A stretch of DNA of 64,000 nt from Luteithermobacter gelatinilyticus (GCF_005849285.1 NZ_CP040517.1:316501-380500), one strand, 5' to 3'; positions 30,604 through 40,650 are shown, counted from the first letter of the stretch. Notes: generated from the sequence alone by a model not told the origin. A program made the numbers and translations.

Positions 30604-33009
30604 TCAGAACCGGTAATCCACGGTCAGGGTGAAGGTCCGCGGATTGCCGTAAAAGGCGGTTAGCGTGCCTTCCGTTCCCAGCGTCGGGGTGATGGTGCCG
30701 TCATCCCCGATGGCAACGAAATTATACCCGGCCACGATATATTTCTTGTCGGTGATGTTCTTGGCATGCAGCCCGACGGACAGTTTGTCATCTTCCGCAT
30801 TCCAGACGATGCTGGCGTCCCACAGCGCAAAGCCAGGCTGATCCAGGAACGGGTTGGGGGTTTCAAACTGGCTGGCGTCGCTGCGATAGGCCAGGGACGT
30901 GATCAGCGACAGCGCGCCGTCATAGGAGCCCAGCGCCATCGGCCGGGTATAATGCAGCGAACCGCTGGCCGTCCATTCCGGGGTGTTCTGGAATACCCGC
31001 TCATCTGCCACGTCTTGCCCGAAGGCGTCGATAAATTCGTTAAACTTGGCGTCGAGATATCCTACCGCCCAGGTCATGTTCAGCGTATCGCCCTGACCGG
31101 TCATATCGGCTGCCAGAAGGGCGCGGCCTTCGACTTCGATACCGTTAACGTCTGCGTCGCCGGCATTGGACGTAACCCCGATAAAGGTGCCGTCAGGTGC
31201 GCCAACGGAGCCCGGGATCTGAATGTCGGTATAGCTGGACAGGAAACCGGCAACGCTGATGTCCATGCGATTGTCGAACAGCGAGGCTTTCCAGCCCAGT
31301 TCGAATGTCTTCACGGTCTCGGGCTCGAACGACATGAAGGCGAAAATATCCGCGTCATCAATGTCGCCGTCGCCATCCAGGTCAGGAGCCGCCGTTGTCT
31401 GACCGCGCGGGTCGAACCCGCCGCCTTTGAACCCTTCGCTATAGCTGAAATAGATATTATGGTCATCGTTGGGTTTCCAGCTCACTGATGCGCGCGGCGT
31501 GAATTTGGTGAATTTTTCGCTGCCGTCAAAGTCAGACGTGGTGGCGATCAGGATCGGGTTGCCGCCGAATCGTTCGGATGCGCCGCCGATAAAGGTGCGC
31601 CGAAGTACGCGTGAGGAGCGTTTGTCGCTGGTATAGCGTCCGCCGACGGAGACGCTGACCTGTTCGGTGAGGTCATAGGTGAAGTCGCCGAAGACGGACC
31701 AGGTTTTGGTGTCCACGTCGCCAAACGTATTGGCGTTGAGCCCCGGCAGGCCAAGAATGTCGCCGGTTGTCCCCAGAATCACGTCAAAATCGTTGAGCGC
31801 ATTAGCCTCAAGATAATAAAAACCGGCCACGCCGCTCAGCTTCTCGCCTTCATACAGGATCTGGAACTCTTCCGAAAACTGATCATTCTCGTACACCACC
31901 GGCACATCGACATCGGCAACCGGCAGGCTGTCGAAATCAATGGGGCTGTAGGATTCATCCTTGCGGTAGGCCACGATGTTTTTCAGCATCAGGGTATCCG
32001 TGAGCTGCCATTCAAACAGGCCGGAAAAACCATAGGCTTCGACGCTCTGGACCGGATTGTTGAGGCCGGCGCGGGTGTCAAAGACATCGTCAAGTACCGG
32101 ATCGCCTGAGGTGCTCGGGATCAGGCGGTGTCCCTGCCGCGGATCAGAATCATCTTTCACATAGTCGGCGGCAAGCCGGATGAAGATATTCTCAGAAGGC
32201 AGCAGTTCCACGGAACCACGTCCTGCCAAGACCTGTTTGTGATAATTGTCAATGCCTTCGAGGTTCAGGTTTTCCCCAAAACCGTCGCGGTTGAGGGTGG
32301 CAAACGAGGCGCCAACCCGAACCATGTCTGAAATCGGCACGCTGCCGGAAACAACCAGGTCAAGTTGTTTATAGCTCCCGACCGACCCCCGGACATTGAG
32401 TTCCGGTTCTTCGCCCAAACGCTTGGTGACATATTTCACGGCGCCGCCGATGGTGTTGCGGCCATACAGGGTGCCCTGGGGCCCGCGCAACACCTCGATG
32501 CGCTCCACATCGTAAATGTCCAGCACCGCGCCCTGGGGCCGGTTGAGGTAGACATCGTCGATATAAAGGCCAACCCCGGCTTCAAACCCCGCAACCGGGT
32601 CCTGCTGACCGATACCGCGAATAAACGCTGTCAACGTCGTGTTGGTGCCGCGGGAGACTTCAAGGGTCAGGTTCGGGGTGAATTTTGCCACTTCGACAAT
32701 GTCCTGAACGCCCTGGTTTTCCAGCATCTGGGCGCCAAAGGCGGAAACGGCGACCGGCACATCCTGCAACGATTCCGACCGGCGCCGCGCAGTGACGACA
32801 ATTTCATCAAGTGCCATACCGCTTTCGACATTTTCTTCTGCCGCCCAGGCCGGCGCGGCAATACTCATCGCGCCGGCCAGGACGCCCCCCAGAATCCCCG
32901 TGCCCAAAACGCTATGCAAGGAAACTGTGGGCAAGGAAACTGTGGGCAAGGAAACTGTGGGTAAGGAAACTGTGGAAAGAATTCTGTTTTTGTGTGGTGT
33001 CTTATGCAT
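30604..33009 (-). CDS. TonB-dependent outer-membrane receptor
   Basis: An outer-membrane beta-barrel importer powered by TonB-ExbBD, 801 aa from the chosen ATG (33009, preceded by GGGAGG). After a signal peptide ending near WAAEEN come the TonB box region (ALDEIVVTARRR), the plug (VPVAVSAFGAQMLENQG, RIEVLRGPQGTLYGRNTIGG) and a barrel ending in the aromatic-terminal signature TLTVDYRF. The leader contains a fivefold amino-acid repeat (TVSLP) created by a 15-bp tandem repeat. It is divergent from the permease and hydrolase genes, so it may import 3-hydroxybutyrate oligomers or a related substrate; that is inference, since receptors of this type are not predictable from sequence alone. Confidence 0.92.
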   Translation of the reverse strand: MHKTPHKNRILSTVSLPTVSLPTVSLPTVSLHSVLGTGILGGVLAGAMSIAAPAWAAEENVESGMALDEIVVTARRRSESLQDVPVAVSAFGAQMLENQGVQDIVEVAKFTPNLTLEVSRGTNTTLTAFIRGIGQQDPVAGFEAGVGLYIDDVYLNRPQGAVLDIYDVERIEVLRGPQGTLYGRNTIGGAVKYVTKRLGEEPELNVRGSVGSYKQLDLVVSGSVPISDMVRVGASFATLNRDGFGENLNLEGIDNYHKQVLAGRGSVELLPSENIFIRLAADYVKDDSDPRQGHRLIPSTSGDPVLDDVFDTRAGLNNPVQSVEAYGFSGLFEWQLTDTLMLKNIVAYRKDESYSPIDFDSLPVADVDVPVVYENDQFSEEFQILYEGEKLSGVAGFYYLEANALNDFDVILGTTGDILGLPGLNANTFGDVDTKTWSVFGDFTYDLTEQVSVSVGGRYTSDKRSSRVLRRTFIGGASERFGGNPILIATTSDFDGSEKFTKFTPRASVSWKPNDDHNIYFSYSEGFKGGGFDPRGQTTAAPDLDGDGDIDDADIFAFMSFEPETVKTFELGWKASLFDNRMDISVAGFLSSYTDIQIPGSVGAPDGTFIGVTSNAGDADVNGIEVEGRALLAADMTGQGDTLNMTWAVGYLDAKFNEFIDAFGQDVADERVFQNTPEWTASGSLHYTRPMALGSYDGALSLITSLAYRSDASQFETPNPFLDQPGFALWDASIVWNAEDDKLSVGLHAKNITDKKYIVAGYNFVAIGDDGTITPTLGTEGTLTAFYGNPRTFTLTVDYRF
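32918..32977. repeat. 15-bp tandem repeat, 4 copies, within coding sequence
   Basis: Four consecutive units of AAGGAAACTGTGGGC (the last two with one or two changes). On the coding strand each adds TVSLP, so the receptor's leader reads TVSLP three times plus TVSLH. The frame is preserved. Confidence 0.95.
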
Positions 33010-33164
33010 CAGATCAACCTCCCGGATGGTTAAAGTTTTTTGCCCTGCACGATATTTCGGGTGCGATACTGGACGTGATCTTGCGTCCACGCGGCTTCCC
33101 AAGAGTGCAGGGGGTTCAACAATATTGCTGCCACCCTATCACAGGCCGCTGCTGATGACCCTAT

Positions 33165-33174
33165 AGACCTAGGT
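33165..33174. promoter_or_regulatory. Palindrome in the divergent promoter region
   Basis: GACCTAGGTC is a perfect 10-bp palindrome flanked by CTATA on the left and CATATA on the right, between the divergent TonB receptor and permease genes. It could be an operator controlling both. No regulator is assigned. Confidence 0.4.
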
Positions 33175-33284
33175 CCATATACCCCCCCGGCTTTGCTTTG
33201 TCCTAAGATAAACCTCTGTAAATTCAAAAAATTACTATAAATCAGATAGATAGATGGGGGCGTGATCAGGGAGATGGTAATTCG

Positions 33285-34607
33285 ATGTTAAGCCTTATCG
33301 GACTTATTGGCGGACTGGCGCTGCTCATAATTCTGACCATTCGCGGGGTCAGCATCATGATCGCGGCGCCATTTTGCGCGTTGATTGTGGCGCTGACGGG
33401 CGATCTGTCGCTGATGCCGCAACTGGTGGACCGGGCGACGGATCCGCAGGCGGTCGATTATGTCACCCGCTACATGACGGGGTTCACCCGGTTTATTTTT
33501 TCCTGGTTTTTCATGTTTCTGCTGGGGGCTCTGTTCGGCAAGGTCATGGAGGATAGCGGCGCCGCCTACAGCTTTTCCGACTGGCTCATCGGCAAGCTGG
33601 GGCGCAACAATGCCCTGCTGGCGGTGGTGGCCGCCTGTGCCGTGTTGACCTATGGCGGGGTGAGTGTGTTTGTGGTGGCCTTTTCCGTCTACCCAATTGC
33701 GCTCAGCCTGTTTAAGGAAGCCGATCTGCCGCGCCGGTTTATCCCGGCCACCATGGCCTTTGGGTCCGTGACGTTTACCATGACCTCGGCCGGGTCGCCG
33801 GAAATTCAGAACTGGATTCCCATCAAGTTTCTGGGCACCACCCATTTTGCCGGCTGGCAGGTCAGTCTGGTGGTAGCGTTGGTGATGATGGTGATGGGGT
33901 ATATGTGGCTGAAATTCATGGTGCGCCGGGCCGTGGCCAATGGAGAACGCTTTGAGATCCGTGTGGATGACGTGTTCGAACGCTCTGCCAGTAGCCTGCC
34001 GCATCCGGTGCTCAGCCTATTGCCGTTGCTGGCGGTATTGGGGGTATCATTTTTCTTTCATGACACCCTGAAGGAATCCGCGTTGATCGTTGCCCTGCTG
34101 AGCGGGGTTCTGATGGGGATATTTCTGAATCTGAAACGGTTTGAGAATTTGCAGAAAACCTGCGCTATTGGGGCGACAGGCGCGGTGATTGCCATTGCCA
34201 ACACGGCGGCGGTGGTGGGGTTTGGCACCGTAGCGCAGGCGACGCCGGCTTTTGCCGAGGCGGTGGCTTTCATGACCAGCCTGCCAGGCAATGAACTGGT
34301 GGGCGCGGCCGTGGCGGTGACGGTGATTGCCGGGCTTACCGGTTCGGCCTCCGGCGGGCAGTCCATTGCTCTGCCGCTCCTGGCCCCCCATTATCTGGAG
34401 GCCGGGGTCAATCCCGATGCCTTGCACCGGGTGGTGGCCATTGCCTCCGGTGCGCTCGATAGCCTGCCCCATAATGGCTATGTGGTGACCACCATTCAGG
34501 CCATCTGCAAGGAAACTCATAAAAATGCCTATGCGCCACTCGGGGCGCTGACGGTGATCGTGCCAACCCTTGGGCTGATCCTGGCGATTGCCCTGTTTGT
34601 GATATAA
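33285..34607 (+). CDS. GntP-family permease
   Basis: A 440-aa inner-membrane proton symporter of the gluconate/3-hydroxybutyrate permease family. It has about 12 hydrophobic helices, with GGVSVFVVAFSVYPIALSLF and SAGSPEIQNWIPIKFLGT in the first half and ASGGQSIALPLLAPHYL with GALDSLPHNGYVVT in the second; these Gly/Ser-rich loops are family marks. It sits 10 bp before the 3-hydroxybutyrate oligomer hydrolase, so 3-hydroxybutyrate is the most likely substrate by context, not from sequence alone. Confidence 0.88.
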   Translation: MLSLIGLIGGLALLIILTIRGVSIMIAAPFCALIVALTGDLSLMPQLVDRATDPQAVDYVTRYMTGFTRFIFSWFFMFLLGALFGKVMEDSGAAYSFSDWLIGKLGRNNALLAVVAACAVLTYGGVSVFVVAFSVYPIALSLFKEADLPRRFIPATMAFGSVTFTMTSAGSPEIQNWIPIKFLGTTHFAGWQVSLVVALVMMVMGYMWLKFMVRRAVANGERFEIRVDDVFERSASSLPHPVLSLLPLLAVLGVSFFFHDTLKESALIVALLSGVLMGIFLNLKRFENLQKTCAIGATGAVIAIANTAAVVGFGTVAQATPAFAEAVAFMTSLPGNELVGAAVAVTVIAGLTGSASGGQSIALPLLAPHYLEAGVNPDALHRVVAIASGALDSLPHNGYVVTTIQAICKETHKNAYAPLGALTVIVPTLGLILAIALFVI

Positions 34608-34617
34608 GAGATCGAAA

Positions 34618-36693
34618 ATGAAACAATTTCATAAAAAAACGATTCTGCCTTTGGTGGCCCTGACGGGCGTGTTGTTCAGTAGCGCTGTTGCCGGAGGAAC
34701 ACAGAAACTCGCCACAAACCTCCCGGGGGAACAGGGAATCCGGCCCGAGTATCTGTTAGGGCAGGAAGTCATTACCTATTATGACGGTACCGACAATGAC
34801 CTGCTTACGGCGGGACTGGGCACCAAGGGATTGAACGGCCCGGAACCGGCGCCGCAGGATCCCCTGAATCCCACCGACGAGGAATTGCGGCGGCTGACCA
34901 TTTATACCAATTTCCGGGCGCTGGTGGATGTGACGGAAGCCGGTGGATATGGCCGGCTGTATGGCCCCAAGGGAGAGGGTAAAGTGGCGGGCCATGAATA
35001 TCTGGTCATGGGAGAGGTGGACGGTCTCAACCATCCTGTGACGTTCATGGTTCAGGTGCCGGATCATTTTGATCCCGAAGACCCCTGTCTCATCACCGCG
35101 CCGTCGTCCGGCGGGCGCACGGTATATGGCGCGGTGGGCACGGTGGGAAGCTGGGCCCTGCCCAAGGGATGCGCCGTAGCCTATACGGACAAAGCCACCG
35201 GCATTGGGGTGCAGTATCTGCGCGACCACCAAGGGCATGACATGAGGGGACGGCTGATCTCTTTGGACGAGAACAAAGAACTGCCTTTCCGCCTGGCCAT
35301 GAATGAAAGTCTGAAAGCCTTCATCAAGGACCACCCACAGCACGTGGCTCTGAAACATGCCCATTCCCGGGACAATTCCCAGAAAGACTGGGGCCGGATC
35401 GTGCTCAACTCCATCGACGTGGCGTTTTATATCCTAAACAAACATCATCGTGCCCAGGAAGATGCGCCGCGCTATACCCGCGATACTGTGCTGGTGATTG
35501 CGTCCAGCATTTCCAATGGCGGCTATAGTTCCCTCAAAGCGCTTGAAGCGGACCGGGAAGGTCTGATCGACGGACTGGTGGTTTCCGAACCCAATGTGAT
35601 GCCGGATATGGCCACAGCGCCGTCCGTTGTTATTGAGTCTGCGGGAGAGGTGTTGGAATCGCCGGGCCAGTCGTTTCTGGATTATGCCAGCCGGATGAAT
35701 GTGCTGTTACCTTGCGCATTTGTTTTGGAACCGATGACAAATCCGCTGAAGGCGCTGATTCCTACCGGGCAGGAAGCGCTGGAAAACCGCTGCCGGACTC
35801 TGGCGGCACACGATATTGTGACGGGTGAAACCGTTGAGGACATGGCCCGGGATGCCCGGGAGCAGTTGCGGGCCTATGGCATTCTGGACGAGACCCGACT
35901 GTTGGACGGGTTTTCGGTGTTTGCGGAAATCTGGCCTTCCGTGGTCACGGACTACACCCTTGCCTATGGCCGGTACGGGGTGGAAGACAATCTGTGTGGC
36001 ATCGGCATCGCGCCGGCGGACCAGCAAGGCGTTGTCACCTCGTATTCCGATATCCAGAAACACACCAATTTTGCCAAAAGTTCCGGCATGATTCCCAATA
36101 ATGGCCTGTATTGGGTGAAAAAGGCCGGGGATGGCTGGAAGCGCAGCCTGTATGTGCCGAACCCGGAAAACGGCCTTCTGGACCTGGATGGGGCGGGGGC
36201 ACTGTGTCTGGACGAGCTGGTCCGGGATAATCCGGCGGTGGCCCGGGGCAAGCAGGAAGTGAAAAACAGTGGCGATCTGGGCGGGCGGCCGGCGATCATT
36301 ATTCATGGCCGCATGGACAACCTGATTCATGTGAATCATGCCTCACGCCCCTATTACGCACTCAATAAGCTGCGCGAAGGGGAAAAATCCGCTCTCAGAT
36401 ATTATGAGGTTCGCCACGGCCAGCATTTCGACAGCCTGCCCATGTTCCCGGTCTATGCGCCGCATCTGGTGCCGCTGCATTATTATTTGGAACAGGGGCT
36501 GGAGTTGATGTGGGATCATCTGAAATCCGGTCGCGCCCTGCCGCCCAGCCAGGTCATCCCCAGTGTGCCACGCGGCATCAATGAGAAGGGCACCATCCCG
36601 CCACTGGACCAGCGCAATGTCCCGCCCATTCTGGAAAAGCCCGGAAAAAATGCTATTACATTTGACGGCGGGCGCCTCATGATCCCAGAATAG
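34618..36693 (+). CDS. D-(-)-3-hydroxybutyrate oligomer hydrolase
   Basis: A 691-aa secreted or periplasmic esterase that cleaves oligomers of 3-hydroxybutyrate, products of polyhydroxybutyrate breakdown, to the monomer. It has a signal peptide (basic MKQFHKK, hydrophobic core, AGG cleavage region). Recognisable family segments are TAPSSGGRTVYGAVGTVGSW, the nucleophile region VIASSISNGGYSSL with Ser in SISNGG, and the C-terminal GQHFDSLPMF with the likely catalytic His. The length is in the usual range for the family (about 690 aa). It is co-transcribed with the GntP permease (10-bp gap). Confidence 0.88.
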   Translation: MKQFHKKTILPLVALTGVLFSSAVAGGTQKLATNLPGEQGIRPEYLLGQEVITYYDGTDNDLLTAGLGTKGLNGPEPAPQDPLNPTDEELRRLTIYTNFRALVDVTEAGGYGRLYGPKGEGKVAGHEYLVMGEVDGLNHPVTFMVQVPDHFDPEDPCLITAPSSGGRTVYGAVGTVGSWALPKGCAVAYTDKATGIGVQYLRDHQGHDMRGRLISLDENKELPFRLAMNESLKAFIKDHPQHVALKHAHSRDNSQKDWGRIVLNSIDVAFYILNKHHRAQEDAPRYTRDTVLVIASSISNGGYSSLKALEADREGLIDGLVVSEPNVMPDMATAPSVVIESAGEVLESPGQSFLDYASRMNVLLPCAFVLEPMTNPLKALIPTGQEALENRCRTLAAHDIVTGETVEDMARDAREQLRAYGILDETRLLDGFSVFAEIWPSVVTDYTLAYGRYGVEDNLCGIGIAPADQQGVVTSYSDIQKHTNFAKSSGMIPNNGLYWVKKAGDGWKRSLYVPNPENGLLDLDGAGALCLDELVRDNPAVARGKQEVKNSGDLGGRPAIIIHGRMDNLIHVNHASRPYYALNKLREGEKSALRYYEVRHGQHFDSLPMFPVYAPHLVPLHYYLEQGLELMWDHLKSGRALPPSQVIPSVPRGINEKGTIPPLDQRNVPPILEKPGKNAITFDGGRLMIPE

Positions 36694-37043
36694 GCCCGGG
36701 AAGAAAAGCTGATACAGCGCACGGTCTTTACCATGAGGGCGTGCGCAATGCCATTCCCACTTTGTGGATCGCCATGGCTCCTTTGGGGCTTCGCGGTGAC
36801 GGAAACTGACAAGATGTTTTGTCACAAGGTGTTTTGTCCCAAGGTGTTTTGTCATTGCGCGCGAGGGTCGCGAGCGCGACAATGCATGAAGTTCGTGCTC
36901 CGCCCTTTACGGATCCACCGCCCCCGCTGATGTGGGGTTGCGCAGATGGATCTGGGCGGCGGTTGGTAATGGAGGAACAGACGGGATGAGAAACAACCAT
37001 CCATGACGGAAGGTTTGGTAAAAAACTTTCCAGAGGGAACAAC
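36694..37043. other. Non-coding gap before the hybrid kinase
   Basis: About 350 bp without a gene. It contains a stretch resembling degenerate REP sequence (36750-36805, CCATGGCTCC...GACGGAAAC), a 15-bp tandem repeat (36811-36855) and an imperfect GC-rich hairpin with CATTGCGCGCGAG and GCGAGCGCGACAATG arms (36853-36885). The kinase promoter is presumably in the last 140 bp. Confidence 0.55.
36811..36855. repeat. 15-bp tandem repeat, 3 copies
   Basis: AAGATGTTTTGTCAC, AAGGTGTTTTGTCCC and AAGGTGTTTTGTCAT are adjacent. They sit in non-coding DNA between the hydrolase and hybrid-kinase genes. Confidence 0.9.
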
Positions 37044-40000
37044 ATGCTGAACAACTGGTCCATCATTCTCATCTCGCTGGGGTATATGGGGCTGCTGTTT
37101 TTTATTGCCTGGCTTGGTGACCGCCGTCCCGAACGTCTCAACCGGTCCCGCTGGCGACCGATCATTTACGGTCTGGGATTTGCCGTGCATACCACCACAT
37201 GGGGCATGTACGGTACGATCGGCCAGACAGTGCAGACCGGCTGGATCACCGGCCCCACCTATATTGGCGGCATTATTGTCATGCTGCTGATGGGCGGCTT
37301 TCTTGCCAAGATGCTAGCGGTGGGGCACCGCCAGCATATCACCTCCATCGCCGATTTTATTTCGGCCCGATATGGAAAATCCCAATCTCTGGCGGTTTTT
37401 GTCACCGTGGTGGCGATTATTGGGGTCACGCCCTATATTGCCTTGCAGCTTAAGGCGCTGGCGGTCAGTTTCAACGTTCTGGCCGGGGCTGGCGAAGGGG
37501 CGGGCTGGCCGTCCACCTCGCAGCCTTTCGGGCGGGATACGGCCCTGTTTGTGGCGGTGGTCATGGCCCTGTTTTCCATCCTGTTCGGCACCCGGCGAAT
37601 CGTTTCTTCCGAACGGCATGAAGGCATGATGCTGGCCATCGCCTTTGAGACTCTGGTCAAACTCACGGCGTTCCTGGCGGTGGGCCTTTTTGTCACTTTC
37701 GGGCTGTATGACGGTTTTCTCCATATTTCTGAGACCGCCGCACTGGAGGGGATTTACGCACATCTGGCGGCGGAAGAAACCCGGCAATACAGTTTTCTCA
37801 CCTCCATTTTTCTGGGGGGATTGGCGATTTTCTGTCTGCCTCGGTCGTTTCATGTGATGGTGGTGGAAAATAACGAAGCCGGAGACCTGAAGCAGGCCCG
37901 CTGGGTTTTTGCCGCTTTTCTGTTGCTCATGGGGATTTTTATCTGGCCCATTGCAAGCGCCGGTCTGTTGCTGCTGCCGGAAGGCGCCAATCCGGAAATG
38001 TTTATTCTGGAACTGCCGCTCATGGCCGAGAAGCCCTGGCTTGCCCTGTTTGTTTATATCGGGGGGCTTTCCGCAGCGACCAGCATGGTGATCGTCTCTT
38101 CCGTGGCGCTCAGCATTATGATCTGCAATGATGTGGTGATGCCGTTTCTGTTGCGGCTGCCGTATTTCACACGGGACAAATCCCGTGATTTTGCGGGGCT
38201 GGTGCGTCTGGTCCGGCGGCTGGCCATTGTCGGCATCCTGGCGCTGGCCTATATTTATTATCGCCTGCTGGCGGATTATACGGAACTGGCGTCTTTTGGC
38301 CTCCTGTCCATGGCGCTGCTTAGCCAGTTTGCCCCCTCGCTGATTGGTGGTCTTTACTGGAAGGCGGGGCATCGGCGGGGGGTGATGGCGGGTCTGGTGA
38401 TGGGATTCGGGGTCTGTCTTTACACCCTTCTGCTGCCCGAACTGGCCCGTTCGGGCCTGATTGATTCGGCATTTCTCCAGAACGGCCCCTTTGGCCTGCG
38501 CTGGTTGCGGCCCGAAGCCCTGATGGGTATTGAGGCCATGGACCGGATTGGCAACGGCCTGTTCTGGAGTCTGCTGGTCAATACTGGGGGATATGTTTTT
38601 GTGTCGCTGCGCTCACGGCCCAATCTGGTGGAGCATATTCAGGCGGCAAGCTTTACCGATCATGACCAGGATCCGGTCCGCGATGATCTTCCCCCGTTCC
38701 GCAGCGCCGCCACCAATGCCGATTTGCAGACCCTGGCCGAACGTTTTATTGGCGAAGAGGCGGCGCAGGAAGCGTTTCGCAAATTCGCCCGGGATAAGGA
38801 TGTGCAGCTTGGCCCCGCCGATAAAGCCTCCTCTACCACCATTCATTTTACTGAACGGCTGTTGGCCGGTGCCATCGGCTCGGCGTCGGCTCGGGTGGTG
38901 CTCCGTATGGCGTTGGAAGGGCGCGACATGGGTGTGGAGGATTTTGTCAGCATCGTGGACGAAGCCTCCAGCGTGTTTAAATACAATCGCGACCTGTTGC
39001 AATCCTCCATGGATAATGTCAGTCCGGGCATCAGCGTGGTGGATCACAATCTGCGTCTGGTGGCCTGGAACAAAAGTTATGAAGCCATGTTCGGCTATCC
39101 GGAGGGGTTTTTATATGAAGGCCGCCATGTCGCCGATCTCCTGCGCTACAACGCCGAACAGGGGCAGTTTGGTGATAGCGATCCGCAAGAAGAAATCCGT
39201 AAACGCCTTGCCTATATGGAACAGGGGTCGGCCTATACCTATCAGCGCTGGCGCAGGGATGGCACGGTCATTGAAATGCGTGGCAAACCTATGCCGGGCG
39301 GCGGGTTTGTCACCAGTTATACGGATATTACCGAATTCAAAAAGGCGGAGCAGGCGCTCAAGGAAGCCAATGAAACCCTCGAGCAGCGGGTGCGCGAGCG
39401 CACCCGGGCCTTAACCGAAGCCAATAAAAATCTCATTCTTGCCAAACAGGAGGCAGACCGGGCCAATAAAAGCAAAACCCGGTTTCTGGCGGCGGTGAGC
39501 CATGATGTGTTGCAGCCGCTCAACGCTGCGAAACTGTTCGCCACGGCCCTGGCTCAGCAGAATTATGACGCGAAGACCCATGATCTTATTGATCATCTTC
39601 ACAGCGCCCTGAATTCGGTGGAGGATATTCTGCGCGAGGTGCTGGATATTTCCAAACTGGAATCGGGGGCCATCCGGCCAGAGGTCACGACGGTGTCCCT
39701 GCGTGAGCTGTTTGACAATCTGAGCCGGGAATTCCTGCCCCTGTTTCGGGAAAAGGGTCTTGAGCTGCGCACCGTTGGCACCGATGTTGCCGTGCGCAGC
39801 GACCGGCAGTTTTTGCGCCGCATTTTGCAGAATTTCCTGTCCAACGCCCTGAATTATACGCGGGCGGGCAAGGTGCTATTGGGATGTCGCCGGGCGGGCC
39901 CCGGCCATCTTCGTCTTGAAGTCTGGGATATGGGGCCGGGTATTCCCGAAAGTCACAGAGAGGCTATTTTCGGGGAGTTTCAGCGGCTTGATCTCCATGA

Positions 40001-40559
40001 CAATGGCGGCCCGAAGGGGGCCAAAGGGCTGGGGCTGGGCCTGGCGATTGTCCGGCATATGAGCCGGATTCTTGATCATCCGGTAACGCTCAGATCCTGG
40101 CCGGGTCAGGGCAGCGTGTTTGCCGTGACGGTACCCCTGGACCATAAAGCCGCCGATCCTGTCCGTCGCGAAGACCGTGCCGTGCCGCCGGCGAGGTTGT
40201 TTGCTGGGGCGGAAGTGATCTGTCTGGACAATGATCCCGCCATTCTCAGGGGCATGGAAGCGTTGCTGGAGGAGTGGGGATTGAAAGTGATTTGCTGCCG
40301 CACGGAGGAGGAGTTTATGGACCGCCTTAACGGCCATCGCCCGGGAGTGATTCTTGCGGATTATCATCTGGACGGCGCCCGCAACGGGCTGGATATTCTG
40401 GCGGATCTGAAAGGCCGTCTGGATGTGCCCTGTATCGTGATTTCCGCGGACCAGATGGATCACGTGAAAAAAGAAGCGCGTCGTCAAGGCTATTACTATC
40501 TCAGCAAGCCGCTCAAGGCGGCCTCGCTCCGGGCGTTGCTGAATAAACTTCTGAGCTAG
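37044..40559 (+). CDS. Hybrid sensor histidine kinase with SSS transporter-like N-terminus (CrbS/MxtR type)
   Basis: An 1171-aa membrane kinase. About residues 1-500 resemble a sodium:solute symporter (SLC5) with some 12-13 helices (HTTTWGMYGTIGQTVQTGWI, FADSISARYGKS-type loop, ATSMVIVSSVALSIMICND). A linker with ERLLAGAIGSASARVVL follows, then PAS (MDNVSPGISVVDHNLRLVAW, about 650-760), a coiled coil, HisKA with the phosphorylated His in AAVSHDVLQPLNAAK, HATPase_c (NFLSNALNYT, DMGPGIPE, GLGLGLAIV), and a C-terminal receiver with Asp in LADYHLDG. This order matches CrbS/MxtR kinases of the acetate switch, a family inference. The stop TAG is the start of a palindromic element. Confidence 0.92.
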   Translation: MLNNWSIILISLGYMGLLFFIAWLGDRRPERLNRSRWRPIIYGLGFAVHTTTWGMYGTIGQTVQTGWITGPTYIGGIIVMLLMGGFLAKMLAVGHRQHITSIADFISARYGKSQSLAVFVTVVAIIGVTPYIALQLKALAVSFNVLAGAGEGAGWPSTSQPFGRDTALFVAVVMALFSILFGTRRIVSSERHEGMMLAIAFETLVKLTAFLAVGLFVTFGLYDGFLHISETAALEGIYAHLAAEETRQYSFLTSIFLGGLAIFCLPRSFHVMVVENNEAGDLKQARWVFAAFLLLMGIFIWPIASAGLLLLPEGANPEMFILELPLMAEKPWLALFVYIGGLSAATSMVIVSSVALSIMICNDVVMPFLLRLPYFTRDKSRDFAGLVRLVRRLAIVGILALAYIYYRLLADYTELASFGLLSMALLSQFAPSLIGGLYWKAGHRRGVMAGLVMGFGVCLYTLLLPELARSGLIDSAFLQNGPFGLRWLRPEALMGIEAMDRIGNGLFWSLLVNTGGYVFVSLRSRPNLVEHIQAASFTDHDQDPVRDDLPPFRSAATNADLQTLAERFIGEEAAQEAFRKFARDKDVQLGPADKASSTTIHFTERLLAGAIGSASARVVLRMALEGRDMGVEDFVSIVDEASSVFKYNRDLLQSSMDNVSPGISVVDHNLRLVAWNKSYEAMFGYPEGFLYEGRHVADLLRYNAEQGQFGDSDPQEEIRKRLAYMEQGSAYTYQRWRRDGTVIEMRGKPMPGGGFVTSYTDITEFKKAEQALKEANETLEQRVRERTRALTEANKNLILAKQEADRANKSKTRFLAAVSHDVLQPLNAAKLFATALAQQNYDAKTHDLIDHLHSALNSVEDILREVLDISKLESGAIRPEVTTVSLRELFDNLSREFLPLFREKGLELRTVGTDVAVRSDRQFLRRILQNFLSNALNYTRAGKVLLGCRRAGPGHLRLEVWDMGPGIPESHREAIFGEFQRLDLHDNGGPKGAKGLGLGLAIVRHMSRILDHPVTLRSWPGQGSVFAVTVPLDHKAADPVRREDRAVPPARLFAGAEVICLDNDPAILRGMEALLEEWGLKVICCRTEEEFMDRLNGHRPGVILADYHLDGARNGLDILADLKGRLDVPCIVISADQMDHVKKEARRQGYYYLSKPLKAASLRALLNKLLS

Positions 40560-40594
40560 AGTGAATTGCGAATAGGTTGGTTCAATTCACTCTA
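40557..40594. repeat. 38-bp palindromic element, copy 3
   Basis: TAGAGTGAATTG and CAATTCACTCTA are perfect 12-bp inverted ends around CGAATAGGTTGGTT. CTAG borders both sides. Its first TAG (40557-40559) is the stop codon of the hybrid kinase. Confidence 0.92.
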
Positions 40595-40650
40595 GGCCCG
40601 GTCGGTTTGCTTTCGTTTGATGACCCGGTTTGCAAGCTTTGCTGTCATGG

